NCBI GenBank assembly: GCA_024232355.1
Contig: JAAEPW010001319.1
Location: 1 to 14,688, forward strand
Origin: Chloroflexota bacterium
GTDB taxonomy: Bacteria > Chloroflexota > Anaerolineae > B4-G1
Direction: 5' to 3'
Length of the DNA: 14,688 nucleotides
Part shown: positions 7,363 through 14,688 of the stretch, in pieces
Layout of the letters: the number at the start of each line of letters is the position of its first letter
How positions within the stretch are numbered: the stretch's first letter is position 1
The notes under the pieces: model-generated
Seen by the model: the letters and a program-made list of their open reading frames with translations, nothing else
Databases searched by the model: none
What the model was told of the DNA's origin: nothing
Translations under genes and position numbers: made by a program

Positions 7363-9693
7363 ATGACAGGACAAGAGCAATCGATGGCAGAGCCTACAGC
7401 TTTGGACGTAACCAAAGAGACCGAATCTATCCTGCACGAGTGGCGCACCAAGACGTTGAACGTCATACTGACCGTGGTGGCACTCGTGGCTTTACCGGCG
7501 CTGGTCACCACCGTTTCTGACGTAATCCGCCTGCAAGAGGGATTATTTCAGTTGTTGGCCTATCTAGTCAGCTATCCGCTCTTGGTGGGACTGGTAGTTT
7601 TTCGCCGCCTCGACGTACGTCTACGGGGATGGGGCTTTTTACTGATGGGTTATGCACTTGGAACATTGAGTTTGATGCGGTCGGGGTTAGTGGGAAGCGG
7701 ACGGCTCTATCTCATGGCGATGCCAATTTTGGCCATTATCCTGATCGGCGTGCGTTCTGGCTGGATAGCGACTGCGCTCAGCCTACTTTTCTATGCAGTC
7801 TTTGCTGCCCTTGCTCATCTGGGGATACTGGGGGAGTTACTCACTTCGCTGGACAATCCTCATGACCTAAGAAATTGGGCATCAAAGGGGGCCACTTTTG
7901 TGATGCTCACCATACCGACCATAGTGCTGTTGGAACATTTCCACCGGCTCCAGATCCGCACCCAGGAGACCGAGCGCCGGACGGCGGCAGAACTGGCTCA
8001 GGCCAATGAGCACCTGGAACATAAAGTCGCACAGCGCACAGCCGAGTTGGAACGCGCCATGCACCAAGCCCAGGAAGCCTCCCGCGCCAAGAGCGCGTTC
8101 CTGGCGACGATGAGCCACGAAATCCGCACCCCGATGAACGGCGTCATCGGTATGACCAGCTTGCTGTTGGACACCGAACTGACCCCAGAACAGTACGAGT
8201 TCACCGAAACCGTCCGCAACAGCGGCGACGCGCTGCTGACCATCATCAACGACATCCTCGACTTTTCCAAGGTCGAAGCGGGCAGGATGGATTTGGAGAA
8301 TCAACCTCTCGATTTGCGTGAATGCGTCGAAAGCGCGCTGGACTTGTTAGCGACCAAAGCCGCGGATAAGGGATTGGAACTGGCCTATTTGATGGACGCC
8401 CAGGTTCCCGCCGCCATCGTCGGTGACGTGACCCGCTTGCGCCAGATACTGATCAACCTGCTCAACAACGCGATCAAGTTCACTGAGGAAGGAGAGGTGG
8501 TAGTATCCATAGAAGCGCAACCTTTACCCTCCGAGACTGAGGGAGGATACGAACTCGAGTTTTCCGTTTGCGACACCGGCATCGGTATTCCGCCCGACCG
8601 GATGGACCGGTTGTTCCAGTCCTTCAGCCAGGTGGACTCTTCGACGACACGCAAATATGGCGGCACGGGCCTAGGACTGGTGATCAGCAAGCGTTTGAGC
8701 GAGTTGATGGGCGGCACAATGTGGGTGGAAAGCCCTCTTCCCATTCCATCAGGAGCTAGAGAGAGCAAAGGGGGACCGGGCAGCATCTTTCATTTCACGA
8801 TTCAGGCCCAGGACGCGCCAGCGCCGGTGCGTGCATATTTGCGAGAGGTTCAGCCAGATTTGCACGGCAAGCGGGTGTTGATCGTGGACGATAATGCCAC
8901 CAACCGACGGATTTTGATGCTCCAGACGAAAGCGTGGGGAATGGAACCAATAGAGACCGCCCTTCCTACCCAGGCACTGGAGTGGATCCGTGGAGGAGAT
9001 ACCTTCGATCTGGCGCTGCTGGATTTCCAGATGCCAGAGATAGATGGGCTGATGTTGGCCGCCAAAATGCGTGACCTGGCACCTCAAATCCCCTTGGTGC
9101 TGCTAAGCTCGATACGGCAACAGGAAATGGGTGGAGACACCTCTGCTTTCAATGCATTCCTGCTCAAGCCGCTCAAAGCCTCACAACTGTACAATATAGT
9201 GGTGGGAGTTTTTGTAAAAGAGGAACAGCCAGAGGAGCGGCGAGCGGATGCCGCCAAACCAAAATTCGACGCCGAGATGGGGGAACGGCTGCCGCTGCGC
9301 ATCCTACTGGCGGAGGACAACGCGATCAACCAAAAGCTGGCGCTGCGTCTGCTGGCGCGAATGGGCTACCGAGCCGATGTGGCAGGCAACGGTCTGGAAA
9401 CGCTGGAAGCGTTGCAGCGACAACCGTACGATGTGATACTGATGGACGTGCAGATGCCAGAGATGGATGGGCTGGAAGCCACACGCCGCATCCGAACCTC
9501 CCCCCCCCCGGAGGGGACAGAGAGGAGGAAGCAACCGCGCATTGTCGCAATGACGGCCAGCGCGATGCAAGAGGACAAAGATGCCTGTCGGGCGGCTGGG
9601 ATGGACGATTACGTCAGCAAGCCGATTCGGGTAAACGAACTGGTCAACGCCTTGAGCAAATGCCGACCCATTGATTATTCAGGAGACACATAG
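7363..9693 (+). CDS. Hybrid histidine kinase: multi-pass membrane sensor-HisKA-HATPase-REC-REC
   Basis: A 776-residue hybrid kinase if read from ATG 7363 (797 from ATG 7300). The N-terminal ~30 residues are polar. Hydrophobic segments at about 33-50, 61-79, 88-105, 116-131, 133-151 and 176-193 give a five- or six-pass sensor of no family I recognise, with no sequence likeness to its neighbours' sensors. A coiled coil with RTAEL follows, then HisKA with H252 in SHEIRTP, HATPase_c ([24 protein letters not shown]), REC1 with D554 in [11 protein letters not shown] and REC2 with D695 in [11 protein letters not shown]. All signalling residues are kept. Two loops differ from the sister copies. One is an unrelated segment in the ATPase domain before DTGIGIP (bases ~8512-8562). 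The other is a proline/glycine-rich segment encoded around a ten-C run in REC2 (9496-9532). The stop at 9691-9693 lies 7 bases before the next start. Confidence 0.93.
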   Translation: MTGQEQSMAEPTALDVTKETESILHEWRTKTLNVILTVVALVALPALVTTVSDVIRLQEGLFQLLAYLVSYPLLVGLVVFRRLDVRLRGWGFLLMGYALGTLSLMRSGLVGSGRLYLMAMPILAIILIGVRSGWIATALSLLFYAVFAALAHLGILGELLTSLDNPHDLRNWASKGATFVMLTIPTIVLLEHFHRLQIRTQETERRTAAELAQANEHLEHKVAQRTAELERAMHQAQEASRAKSAFLATMSHEIRTPMNGVIGMTSLLLDTELTPEQYEFTETVRNSGDALLTIINDILDFSKVEAGRMDLENQPLDLRECVESALDLLATKAADKGLELAYLMDAQVPAAIVGDVTRLRQILINLLNNAIKFTEEGEVVVSIEAQPLPSETEGGYELEFSVCDTGIGIPPDRMDRLFQSFSQVDSSTTRKYGGTGLGLVISKRLSELMGGTMWVESPLPIPSGARESKGGPGSIFHFTIQAQDAPAPVRAYLREVQPDLHGKRVLIVDDNATNRRILMLQTKAWGMEPIETALPTQALEWIRGGDTFDLALLDFQMPEIDGLMLAAKMRDLAPQIPLVLLSSIRQQEMGGDTSAFNAFLLKPLKASQLYNIVVGVFVKEEQPEERRADAAKPKFDAEMGERLPLRILLAEDNAINQKLALRLLARMGYRADVAGNGLETLEALQRQPYDVILMDVQMPEMDGLEATRRIRTSPPPEGTERRKQPRIVAMTASAMQEDKDACRAAGMDDYVSKPIRVNELVNALSKCRPIDYSGDT
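8512..8562 (+). repeat. Variable ATPase-domain loop containing an inverted repeat
   Basis: Between the VVVS block and the FSV.DTGIGIP block this gene encodes a loop unlike that of any other copy ([16 protein letters not shown]). The DNA includes CCCTC (8527-8531) and GAGGG (8539-8543), which can form a 5-bp hairpin with a 7-base loop. The other copies fill the same position with D/A/G-rich segments of different lengths. Confidence 0.5.
9496..9532 (+). repeat. Private insert with a ten-C homopolymer in REC2 of the 7363-9693 kinase
   Basis: All other copies have eight residues (of HEVAPKAQ type) between the ATRRIR block and PRI.AMTASA. This gene has thirteen ([13 protein letters not shown]). 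The DNA contains ten consecutive C residues (9500-9509) flanked by CCTCC (9497-9501) and GGAGG (9510-9514), which can pair. The reading frame is intact at ten C residues. Confidence 0.75.
9681..9685 (+). promoter_or_regulatory. Probable ribosome binding site for the 9701 kinase
   Basis: AGGAG lies within the last codons of the preceding gene, 15 bases before ATG 9701. The spacing is longer than ideal. An in-frame TTG at 9671 lies upstream of this site and so cannot use it, which favours ATG 9701. Confidence 0.45.
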
Positions 9694-9700
9694 TCCAAAA

Positions 9701-12418
9701 ATGCACTTGCAATATACTCCTTACGCTCCACCTTTGTTCATAGCGGCAGCTATATCGGCTGCTCTGGCGCTCTTTGCATTGCGACGCCGCACTGCGCCTG
9801 GCGCGTTGTCTTTTGCAGTGCTCATGCTGTCTGTGACATGGTGGTCGGTAGGGTATATGTTTGAACTGGGGAGCGTCAATCTGTCAGGAAAACTCTTTTG
9901 GACGAGCTTTAACTTTTTGGGCATTGTCATTGTGCCCATCTCATTGCTGATTTTTGCGCTCCAGTACACGGGCAAAGAAAAGTGGCTGACCCGTCGCAAT
10001 CTGGCTCTGTTGGCCATTGATCCTCTCATCACACTGCTGTTGGCCTGGACCAATGACGCGCATCATCTGTTCCGAACCGACGCCAAACTGGCTGCCATCG
10101 GCTCGTTTTCGGCACTAGACCCCACGTACGGCATCGGATTTTGGGGCCACGCGGTCTATTCTTATGTACTGAACCTGATCAGTATGGTCCTTCTCATCCG
10201 GGCATTGATTCGTTCATCCCGCTTGTATCGTGGACAGACGATTGCGGTGCTGATTGGCTTGCTAGCGCCGTGGATGGGAAATGTGTTGTATCTTTCGGGC
10301 CTGAATCCATTTCCCTATCTGGATCTGACTCCCTTTACTTTTACCATCAGCGGTTTAGCAATGGTCTTTGGCTTTTTCCGCTTCCGGCTGTTGGACGTCG
10401 TGCCGGTAGCTCGCGACACCGTCATCGAAAGTATGAACGATGGAATGATCGTTTTGGATATGCAAGGCCGGGTCGTGGACATTAACCCCAGTGCTCAAAG
10501 CATCATCGGCAATGCAACATCCCAGGTGATCGGCCAGCAGGCAGCACAGGTCTTGAGCGCATGGCCAGATTTGGTGGAACAGTACCGTGACGTGTCTGAG
10601 GTGCAGACCGAGATTTCGCTGGGTAAAGGTACGACACATCGCGATTACGATTTGCGCATCTCACCCCTGACCGACCGGCGCCGTCGTCCCACCGGCCGAT
10701 TGATTATCCTGCGCGATATCACCGAGCGCAAACAAGCGGAGAGAGAATTGCAAGAGGCCAAAGAGACCGCCGAGGCTGCTTCCCGAGCCAAGAGCGCATT
10801 CTTGGCGACGATGAGCCACGAAATCCGCACCCCAATGAACGGCGTCATCGGGATGACCAGTTTACTGATGGATACCGACCTGACCCCAGAACAGTACGAG
10901 TTCACCGAAACCGTCCGCAACAGTGGCGACGCGCTGCTGACCATCATCAACGACATCCTCGACTTTTCCAAGATCGAAGCGGGGCAAATTCAATTGGAGA
11001 ACCAACCTTTTGACCTACGCGAGTGTGTCGAAAGCGCATTGGATTTACTAGCCGCCAAAGCAACGGACAAAAAGCTAGAGTTGGCTTACCTGATGGACGC
11101 TGAGGTTCCCGCTGCTATCGTCGGTGATGTGACCCGTCTGCGCCAGATTCTGATCAATCTGCTGGGCAATGCCATCAAGTTCACCGAGCAGGGCGAAGTG
11201 GTGGTATCGGTGAGTGCCGATGCTGATGCCGACGGGGTCGGGGCCGGAGGGCAGTTGCAGTTTTCGGTCATTGATACCGGCATCGGCATTCCGCCTGACC
11301 GGATGGATCGCCTGTTCCGTTCCTTCAGCCAGGTAGATTCCTCAACGACGCGCAAGTATGGCGGTACGGGACTGGGGTTGGTGATCAGCAAACGGTTGAG
11401 CGAGTTGATGGGCGGTACGATGTGGGTAGACAGTCCGCTTCCCATCCCCCCTCATGCCAGGGAAGGCGCAAAGGGAGGGCCGGGCAGTATCTTTCATTTT
11501 ACACTTCAGGCAGAGGCTGCCCCTGCGCCAGCACGTGCCTATCTGCGAGAGGTTCAGCCCGACTTGCGCGGCAAGCGAGTGTTGATCGTGGATGACAACG
11601 CGACCAACCGGCGAATCTTGACCCTCCAAACGCAGCGGTGGGGAATGATACCAACGGAGACTGCCTTCCCCGCCGAGGCGTTAACATGGATCCGCCAGGG
11701 CACCCATACCTTTGATCTGGGGCTATTGGACATGCAAATGCCAGAAATGGACGGCGTGATGCTGGCGATTGAGATACGACGATATTGTGATGCTGACGTT
11801 TTACCGTTGGTGATGTTGAGCTCGCTGGGACGGCAAGAGATTGGTGCCCAAGAGGCAAAGTTCGCGACATTTTTGACCAAACCGATCAAATCTGCGCAAT
11901 TGTACAATGCGTTGATAAACATCTTTGCGGAAGAAAAACGTCCACAGATGCAGCGCCGCAAAACAGAGTCGCAATTTGACACACAGATGGCGGATCGGTT
12001 ACCGCTGCGCATCCTGCTGGCCGAGGACAACGCAGTCAGCCAAAAGCTGGCGCTGCGCTTGCTGGAACGGATGGGCTACCGGGCAGACGTGGCCGGCAAT
12101 GGACTGGAAGTGATCGAAGCGTTGCAACGGCAACCGTATGACGTGGTGCTGATGGACGTACAGATGCCCGAGTTGGACGGGCTGGACGCCACCCGTCGCA
12201 TTCGGAACGAGGTTGCGCCCAAAGCGCAACCCCGCATCATCGCGATGACGGCCAGCGCGATGAAAGAGGATCGAGATGCCTGTAAGGAGGCAGGGATGGA
12301 TGATTATCTCAGCAAGCCGGTCCGAGTGGACGAGTTAATCGGTGCTTTGAACAGATGCCGGCCCCTGGAAGACATGTACGGCGATCAAGCGGCGGGTCCT
12401 GCTCTCAAGGCAGCGTAA
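9701..12418 (+). CDS. Hybrid histidine kinase: 7TM-PAS-HisKA-HATPase-REC-REC
   Basis: A 905-residue hybrid kinase. Residues ~1-228 are a seven-pass N-terminal domain of HisKA_7TM type ([25 protein letters not shown]). It is clearly related to the sensor of the 473-4828 gene, including near-identical DNA around [15 protein letters not shown] domain (~238-345, [12 protein letters not shown]) and a short helix lead to HisKA with H373, HATPase_c (~472-600), REC1 (~625-750) with D677 in [11 protein letters not shown] and REC2 (~767-889) with D819 in [11 protein letters not shown]. All catalytic residues are present. It lacks the three GAF domains of its sister, so one probably arose from the other by domain gain or loss between PAS and HisKA. 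REC1 and REC2 are more diverged than in the other copies, and a 15-20 residue tail follows REC2. The start ATG 9701 is 7 bases after the previous stop. Confidence 0.95.
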   Translation: MHLQYTPYAPPLFIAAAISAALALFALRRRTAPGALSFAVLMLSVTWWSVGYMFELGSVNLSGKLFWTSFNFLGIVIVPISLLIFALQYTGKEKWLTRRNLALLAIDPLITLLLAWTNDAHHLFRTDAKLAAIGSFSALDPTYGIGFWGHAVYSYVLNLISMVLLIRALIRSSRLYRGQTIAVLIGLLAPWMGNVLYLSGLNPFPYLDLTPFTFTISGLAMVFGFFRFRLLDVVPVARDTVIESMNDGMIVLDMQGRVVDINPSAQSIIGNATSQVIGQQAAQVLSAWPDLVEQYRDVSEVQTEISLGKGTTHRDYDLRISPLTDRRRRPTGRLIILRDITERKQAERELQEAKETAEAASRAKSAFLATMSHEIRTPMNGVIGMTSLLMDTDLTPEQYEFTETVRNSGDALLTIINDILDFSKIEAGQIQLENQPFDLRECVESALDLLAAKATDKKLELAYLMDAEVPAAIVGDVTRLRQILINLLGNAIKFTEQGEVVVSVSADADADGVGAGGQLQFSVIDTGIGIPPDRMDRLFRSFSQVDSSTTRKYGGTGLGLVISKRLSELMGGTMWVDSPLPIPPHAREGAKGGPGSIFHFTLQAEAAPAPARAYLREVQPDLRGKRVLIVDDNATNRRILTLQTQRWGMIPTETAFPAEALTWIRQGTHTFDLGLLDMQMPEMDGVMLAIEIRRYCDADVLPLVMLSSLGRQEIGAQEAKFATFLTKPIKSAQLYNALINIFAEEKRPQMQRRKTESQFDTQMADRLPLRILLAEDNAVSQKLALRLLERMGYRADVAGNGLEVIEALQRQPYDVVLMDVQMPELDGLDATRRIRNEVAPKAQPRIIAMTASAMKEDRDACKEAGMDDYLSKPVRVDELIGALNRCRPLEDMYGDQAAGPALKAA

Positions 12419-12423
12419 GGAGG
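12417..12423 (+). promoter_or_regulatory. Strong ribosome binding site for the 12432 kinase
   Basis: AAGGAGG overlaps the TAA stop of the preceding gene (12416-12418) and ends 8 bases before ATG 12432. It is the best Shine-Dalgarno site in the window and supports both the start and the operon. Confidence 0.85.
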
Positions 12424-12431
12424 CAAAACTA

Positions 12432-14688
12432 ATGGTGCCCTTGGAATTTATTTTAACTCCCTATGCTTTCATCAGTGTGACCATAATCATCCTGATGCTG
12501 GCGATTATTCTTTTTCTGATGCAGATCAAGAACAAGTCGCGAGCAACCTGGTTGATGATTGGCATTTGTATCAGTAACACTTTTTGCGCTGCTCATATCA
12601 TCTTTGAAGCCGGTCTCGTGTTTTGGGGATGGGCTCTCACTCCTGCATTGAATGCTTGGTATCTAATCAACACAGTGTTTTTGATCCAGTTTGCTTATCA
12701 CTTTCCAGAAAACGACCAGCCACGTGAAGCCAGACTGGCCCTAGTGGCGTCTTTTGGCATTGCTCTGTTCGCCACAATCTATAGCGTCTATTTTGCTTAC
12801 CAGTTCACCGCCAACTGGTCACCGGCGCTCCGGGTCAACTCGAGCTTTGACTTGTTGGCCATCTTGAACACACCCGTTGTTATTGGAATCTTTTTGCGAC
12901 GGATCATCCACCGCTCACAGGTCCAAGCCACGCGTGCTTCCAGAACCAACAAGTGGGCCTTTATACGGCATATGTGTCTGGCTATTTTGCGCCCCCACGA
13001 TCGCTATGCCCTTGCGCTACGCAATCTTGCAATCATACTGCTCTTGGACATTTCGACACTAATAGGAGCAGCTCTATTCGAGGCCAGTCTTGTTTCGTAC
13101 GGCATCTCGGTTTATTTCATTAATCTCAGCATATTGTTGATGATGGCTGGTATCGCCCTGGTTTATCTCAATTACAGTCTCGAACCGGTTAGTTTCATCG
13201 CCAAATTGGTCGGTATCTCGTTGGTTGCATTCCTGGCTATTTTTGGAGCAATAGGATTGGATATCATCGAAACATCTGGCCGGCAATACGAGCGCGAGAG
13301 GCAATTACAAGCCGTCATAGCTCAAAAAGCCATTCTGGCCAATGACCTATCCACACTGCCCGCCTCGGTAGTCTATGTCGCTGCCTGGCCGCTGGCAGAA
13401 AAAGACGAGCCAATAGCCCCTACCCGAGTTTTTGTGCGCGACAATGGGGCAGGAAACGCGGATATTGATCTACAGTTCCTCGCCGATGAGGACGAACTGC
13501 GCCGGCAAAATCCACAAGCGTTGGAGACACCGTGGAGGGAGTGGGGAACAGAGTTGAGCAAAGTTGAGCTGGAACAAATGACAGCGTCCTCATGGCAGAT
13601 CGTGTTGCGCTTTGCCGACAATCCTATTGGCAGCGCCCACAAGTACGCGGGCTATCTTTTTTCTGACAGAGACACTGCAAACGCAGGCGTTCGGTATGAA
13701 ATCGGTTTCAGCCTCGCCGAGCACCGGCGAGACATTCACGAAAAAGCGCTCAAACTGACCTCTCAGGTTGTGATCAGTAGTCTATTCATCATGTTGGTCT
13801 TTCCGCTCTTTTTTCGCATCAACCTGACCACTCCGCTGAACAGGTTGTTGGAGGGGGTAAAGCAAGCGAACGATGGTCAGTTAGATGTGTCCGTACCCGT
13901 ACAATACAACGATGAGATCGGCTTTCTCACCCAGTCATTCAATACCATGGTTGGATCCATCAAAACGGCAGAGACTGCCCTCAGACAGATCAATGCCAAC
14001 CTGGAAACATTGGTGGAACAACGTACCGCCGAACTGGCGCTTGCCGTACGCAAAGCCGAAAAAGCACAACAGGCCGCCGAGGCGGCCTCGCGGGCCAAGA
14101 GTACGTTCTTGGCAACAATGAGCCACGAAATCCGCACGCCAATGAACGGCGTCATCGGGATGACCAGCTTGTTGCTCGACACTGACTTGACCTCGGAACA
14201 ATACGAGTTCACCGACACCATCCGCTACAGCGGCGACGCGCTGCTGACCATCATCAATGACATTCTTGACTTTTCCAAGATCGAGGCCGGCAAGATGGAT
14301 CTGGAAAGTCAGCCTTTCGACTTGCGCGATTGCGTGGAAAGTGCGTTAGAGTTGCTGGCGACCAAAGCGACGAACAAGGGATTGGAACTGGCCTACATGA
14401 TGGATGCCCAAGTTCCCGCTGCCATCATCAGTGACGTGACCCGCTTGCGCCAAATTCTTATCAATTTACTCAACAATGCCCTAAAATTCACCACAGAAGG
14501 TGAGGTGGTCGTATCGGTGAATGTTGATGCCGACGCCGACGGAGTCGGAGATCAGTTACATTTCTCAGTCATAGATACCGGTATCGGCATTCCGCCCGAC
14601 CGGATGGATCGCTTGTTCAGGTCCTTTAGCCAGGTGGACTCTTCGACAACGCGCAAGTATGGTGGTACAGGTCTGGGATTGGTGATCA
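12432..14688 (+). CDS. Hybrid histidine kinase: multi-pass region-extracytoplasmic sensor-HAMP-HisKA-HATPase (3' truncated)
   Basis: The frame is open from ATG 12432 to the right edge with no stop, giving 752 codons. It starts 13 bases after the previous stop, behind AAGGAGG. About eight hydrophobic segments (~10-31, 40-60, 70-90, 102-123, 140-156, 196-216, 222-247, 255-280) form the N-terminal region. Residues ~281-443 are a soluble, mixed-charge domain, probably extracytoplasmic, bounded by a further membrane helix (~445-463). HAMP (~464-513, with [12 protein letters not shown]), a coiled coil with RTAEL, HisKA with H565 in SHEIRTP and the start of HATPase_c ([26 protein letters not shown]) follow. 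The sequence ends in the G2 box, so any receivers lie beyond the window. One position that is glycine in all other copies (IVGDVTR) is serine here (IISDVTR). I do not recognise the sensor family. By analogy with its neighbours it probably continues into REC-REC. Confidence 0.92.
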   Translation, partial: MVPLEFILTPYAFISVTIIILMLAIILFLMQIKNKSRATWLMIGICISNTFCAAHIIFEAGLVFWGWALTPALNAWYLINTVFLIQFAYHFPENDQPREARLALVASFGIALFATIYSVYFAYQFTANWSPALRVNSSFDLLAILNTPVVIGIFLRRIIHRSQVQATRASRTNKWAFIRHMCLAILRPHDRYALALRNLAIILLLDISTLIGAALFEASLVSYGISVYFINLSILLMMAGIALVYLNYSLEPVSFIAKLVGISLVAFLAIFGAIGLDIIETSGRQYERERQLQAVIAQKAILANDLSTLPASVVYVAAWPLAEKDEPIAPTRVFVRDNGAGNADIDLQFLADEDELRRQNPQALETPWREWGTELSKVELEQMTASSWQIVLRFADNPIGSAHKYAGYLFSDRDTANAGVRYEIGFSLAEHRRDIHEKALKLTSQVVISSLFIMLVFPLFFRINLTTPLNRLLEGVKQANDGQLDVSVPVQYNDEIGFLTQSFNTMVGSIKTAETALRQINANLETLVEQRTAELALAVRKAEKAQQAAEAASRAKSTFLATMSHEIRTPMNGVIGMTSLLLDTDLTSEQYEFTDTIRYSGDALLTIINDILDFSKIEAGKMDLESQPFDLRDCVESALELLATKATNKGLELAYMMDAQVPAAIISDVTRLRQILINLLNNALKFTTEGEVVVSVNVDADADGVGDQLHFSVIDTGIGIPPDRMDRLFRSFSQVDSSTTRKYGGTGLGLVI

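Noticed and set aside
9671..9700. TTG start ten codons upstream of ATG 9701
   Set aside because: It overlaps the preceding gene and lies upstream of the AGGAG site. The sister protein's N-terminus also aligns with the ATG version.
1..14688. CRISPR array, insertion sequence or phage genes suggested by the repeated sequence
   Set aside because: The repeats are coding paralogous domains about 1.6 kb long. No regularly spaced short repeats, transposase motifs or terminal inverted repeats were seen.

Overview
The window is one head-to-tail, plus-strand array of hybrid sensor histidine kinase genes and nothing else. Six coding regions are present. The first is cut by the left edge (only its last receiver domain is visible). 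Four are complete: 473-4828, 4882-7221, 7363-9693 and 9701-12418. The last (12432 to the right edge) is cut within its ATPase domain. No RNA gene, transposase, CRISPR array or metabolic gene was seen, and no gene on the minus strand. No gap reaches 300 bases. The largest is about 140 bases (7222-7362); the others are 4, 53, 7 and 13 bases. The tight spacing suggests a single operon whose promoter lies left of the window.

Each complete protein joins a different membrane sensor to almost the same output module: DHp/HisKA, HATPase_c, a first receiver (REC1) and a second receiver (REC2). The sensors are: a 7TM domain plus PAS plus three GAF domains (473-4828); two different multi-pass membrane domains with no family I recognise (4882-7221 and 7363-9693); a 7TM domain plus PAS (9701-12418); and a multi-pass region followed by a probable extracytoplasmic domain and HAMP (12432 onward). 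Homology among all copies begins at a short [13 protein letters not shown] motif just before the phospho-acceptor histidine. Upstream of it the proteins are mostly unrelated, apart from a coiled coil in three of them and the shared 7TM/PAS sensor of the first and fourth complete genes.

Many stretches are identical at the base level between copies, in a patchwork pattern that suggests ongoing gene conversion. Several copies carry private, in-frame, repeat- or palindrome-like insertions in receiver or ATPase surface loops. One of these contains a run of ten C residues. No HPt domain and no DNA-binding output is visible, so all kinases probably pass phosphate to a partner encoded elsewhere. A plausible reading is a many-inputs, one-output signalling array.

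Organism: the 7TM-PAS-GAF-HisKA-HATPase-REC-REC architecture, the moderate GC content and the large number of paralogous hybrid kinases suggest a free-living bacterium of the Chloroflexota (Anaerolineae or Caldilineae-like). This rests on general familiarity with such architectures, not on any search, and is low confidence.
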